NCBI RefSeq assembly: GCF_024124665.1
Contig: NZ_JAMXSB010000011.1
Location: 124,001-188,000, forward strand
DNA: 64,000 nucleotides
Reading direction: 5' to 3'
Origin: Pleionea sp. CnH1-48
Lineage (GTDB): Bacteria > Pseudomonadota > Gammaproteobacteria > Enterobacterales > Kangiellaceae
The notes under the pieces were generated by a model. That model saw only the letters and a list, made by a program, of their open reading frames with translations. It ran no database searches and was not told the DNA's origin. This document shows, in pieces, positions 62,382 to 64,000 of this stretch. Positions within the stretch are counted from its first letter, which is position 1. Each line of letters opens with the position of its first letter. Both the position numbers and the translations under genes were made by a program.

Positions 62382-62848
62382 TGGATACTCAACTACGATT
62401 AGCGAACGAAGGTGACATAACGATATTTTGTCACTGGATACAACAGCTCCACTCTCACGAGCAACATGACACTCAACCCCTGCATACCAATATAGAAAGC
62501 AACCTAATCGAATGGTTTGAGCAACTTTTAGAAGATCGCAACAGTTTGATTGTCATGGCCGAAGTTAATAACAGCCCAATAGGTGGGTTAATAGGCAGTA
62601 TTACGTTAAGCGGTTCAGGTTTAGTGCAAAATCCATTGATGGCGAAAGTCGATATTCTATGGGTTGAAAAGGCTTTTCGTGGTCATCAAGTGGCCAACAA
62701 ACTCGTTGATGTCTTCGAAAACAGTGCGAAAGAAATGGGTGTACCTTATGTAGAATGCTCTCATACTATCACTAACAAAGATGCCGAGGGATTTTGGCTT
62801 AATCAAGGTTATCAGTCGACTTCTGTAACCCGTCGTAAAACCTTCTAA
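62381..62848 (+). CDS. GNAT-family acetyltransferase in the fliD-S-T operon
   Basis: 155-residue GNAT domain with the acetyl-CoA loop in LWVEKAFRGHQVANKLVDVF and C-terminal TNKDAEGFWLNQGYQSTSVTRRK (in part). Start overlaps the fliT stop by one base, so it is translated with the flagellar chaperones. An acyltransferase at this spot could modify flagellin, its sugar or a chaperone; nothing in the sequence decides. It converges with flgL, 31 bases away, without a clear terminator. Confidence 0.87.
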   Translation: MDTQLRLANEGDITIFCHWIQQLHSHEQHDTQPLHTNIESNLIEWFEQLLEDRNSLIVMAEVNNSPIGGLIGSITLSGSGLVQNPLMAKVDILWVEKAFRGHQVANKLVDVFENSAKEMGVPYVECSHTITNKDAEGFWLNQGYQSTSVTRRKTF

Positions 62849-62879
62849 AAATTTGCACTAAGAGTTATTACTCAAATCT

Positions 62880-64000
62880 TTATAAGAAACGGAAAACGGT
62901 TAAATTTTGAATTCGAACATAACTGGATTGTGCCGCATCCAATACCGCTGTTTGTTGAGACAAACGGCTGGCCGCTTCAATCACATCAAGATCTTCTAAC
63001 TCCGATAGAGTCGTCTTATTCGCTAGCACCAGACCAGAATTAAAGTCAAACTCTTGTTGTGTGGCATTTAATCGGCTACCAATTCGACCTCGAGTCACAT
63101 CAATGCGTTCAGTCGCATTAACAAAAGCACCGTCGAGATTGTTTCTTAAAGTTCTAAATTGAGCCCTTCCTTGTGGTGTGTCTTGATAGTTATTAATGCC
63201 ATCGATAAGCTGATCAAAAGTCTGAAAAATACTTTGCTTCTGGGCAGGGTCAACTCTAAAGACATCTCCCGTTGCGGGATCACCTTCTAAACGCACCGTC
63301 AGGTTCGCAAAAGTAATGTCATCAGGATCAGAGAATGTGCCGCTTTGTATGACGGCGCTGTCCGAAATACGAACAACATCATAGGCCGTTGCGGAGGTAA
63401 AGCGGATCTCATAAGAGTCCGTCACAAAATTTCCTCCCGCTCCCGAAAAAGATTGAGGAGAAATCCATCCTTCACCGGTATTCGCCGCGTTAGCACTCAC
63501 GGTAAACTTGCCATTACCATTAAAAATGTCTTCAAACACTTCAAAACCAGAATCCGAAATCGGTACTTGCACTCCGGTACTGACTCTTAGCAAACGTTGT
63601 CCTTGATCACCGTTATAAACCACATTGCCCGCACCGTCTCTGGTAAAAGGAATCGTGCTACTTGAAAATCCAGAAAACAAATAGTCTCCAGCAGAGTCAC
63701 GAGTATTAGCTAAACCGAGTAACTCATCAAACTGTTGCTCCATTTCAACTTTGATAGAATTGAGATCGGTCGGAGTAAATGCACCATTACCTAACTGAAC
63801 CATTAACTCATTCATACGAAACATGATTTGGTTAACACCAATCAAAACACTTTCTTCCAGGGTATTATTCGACTCCGCAAAACTGGCATTGCGATTAAAC
63901 TGCTCCAGCTGAGCAATATCCGAACGCAAATCTAAAACACTGGTCGCAGCAACAGGATCATCCGCAGGTGTCAAAAATCGTTTTTGCGTAGATAGCTGCA
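62880..64000 (-). CDS. flgL: Hook-filament junction protein FlgL, 5' end cut by window edge
   Basis: About 373 codons to the stop; the frame runs off the right edge, entering as QLSTQKRFLTPADDPVAAT, the conserved N-terminal FlgL motif. Long central domain with Gly/Asp-rich beta segments (GDYLFSGFSSS, VVYNGDQGQRLLRVSTG) and a flagellin-like C-terminus (EAASRLSQQTAVLDAAQSSYVRIQNLTVFRFL, in part). It joins hook and filament with FlgK. A TTG at 63974 is open but internal. Confidence 0.94.
   Translation of the reverse strand, partial: QLSTQKRFLTPADDPVAATSVLDLRSDIAQLEQFNRNASFAESNNTLEESVLIGVNQIMFRMNELMVQLGNGAFTPTDLNSIKVEMEQQFDELLGLANTRDSAGDYLFSGFSSSTIPFTRDGAGNVVYNGDQGQRLLRVSTGVQVPISDSGFEVFEDIFNGNGKFTVSANAANTGEGWISPQSFSGAGGNFVTDSYEIRFTSATAYDVVRISDSAVIQSGTFSDPDDITFANLTVRLEGDPATGDVFRVDPAQKQSIFQTFDQLIDGINNYQDTPQGRAQFRTLRNNLDGAFVNATERIDVTRGRIGSRLNATQQEFDFNSGLVLANKTTLSELEDLDVIEAASRLSQQTAVLDAAQSSYVRIQNLTVFRFL

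Overview
The window is one continuous polar-flagellum and chemotaxis locus from a gammaproteobacterium. Gene order (fliC-flaG-fliD-fliS-fliT, fleQ-fleSR-fliEFGHIJ, fliKLMNOPQR-flhBA-flhF-fleN-fliA-cheYZA), the FleQ/FleSR regulators, moderate A+T content and dispersed palindromic repeats suggest a marine Oceanospirillales-like bacterium. That placement is an inference from layout; no rRNA or tRNA gene is present to confirm it.

Layout. (1) 1-15535, minus strand: cheA (cut by the left edge), cheZ, cheY, fliA, then fleN, flhF, flhA, flhB, fliR-Q-P-O-N-M-L and fliK. These build the C-ring and export gate, place the flagellum and run motor signalling. (2) 15600-17944: an HptB-HsbR-HsbA-type partner-switching module. 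(3) 18110-27864: a second chemosensory operon (STAS, cheY, cheA, cheW, cheW, a three-PAS receptor, cheR, cheD, cheB), resembling F7/Che2-type clusters, sitting between fliJ and fliK. (4) 28141-38114: fliJ-I-H-G-F-E, fleR, fleS, fleQ. (5) 38678-43988: a tightly overlapping six-gene minus-strand cassette of modification enzymes (MBL-fold protein, two FemAB/GNAT-like acyltransferases, methyltransferase, GNAT, beta-propeller protein). (6) 44940-48521, plus strand: pgi, rfbB, rfbA. (7) 48550-52754, minus strand: a DegT-type sugar aminotransferase, an HMW1C-like glycosyltransferase and a methyltransferase. (8) 53507-62848, plus strand: three 498-residue flagellin genes, flaG, fliD, fliS, a fliT-like gene and a GNAT gene; flgL (cut by the right edge) converges on them.

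Regulation read from the sequence. Sigma-54 promoters (GG-N10-GC) precede fliA, fliL, fliK, fleSR, fliD and the aminotransferase-glycosyltransferase operon, with a weaker one before pgi. Sigma-28 promoters (TAAAG / G[CT]CGATA, 11-nt spacer between 8-mers) precede each flagellin gene. This matches a FleQ/FleR then FliA hierarchy, and it puts part of the sugar machinery under the flagellar regulators, supporting flagellin glycosylation.

Points of most interest: three short repeats in the CheA linker that look like the CheY-binding peptides of FliM and CheZ; the HMW1C-like enzyme beside sequon-rich flagellins; the six-gene modification cassette of unknown chemistry; an orphan copy of a flagellin leader with no flagellin behind it; and about 127-bp palindromic repeats at module borders.
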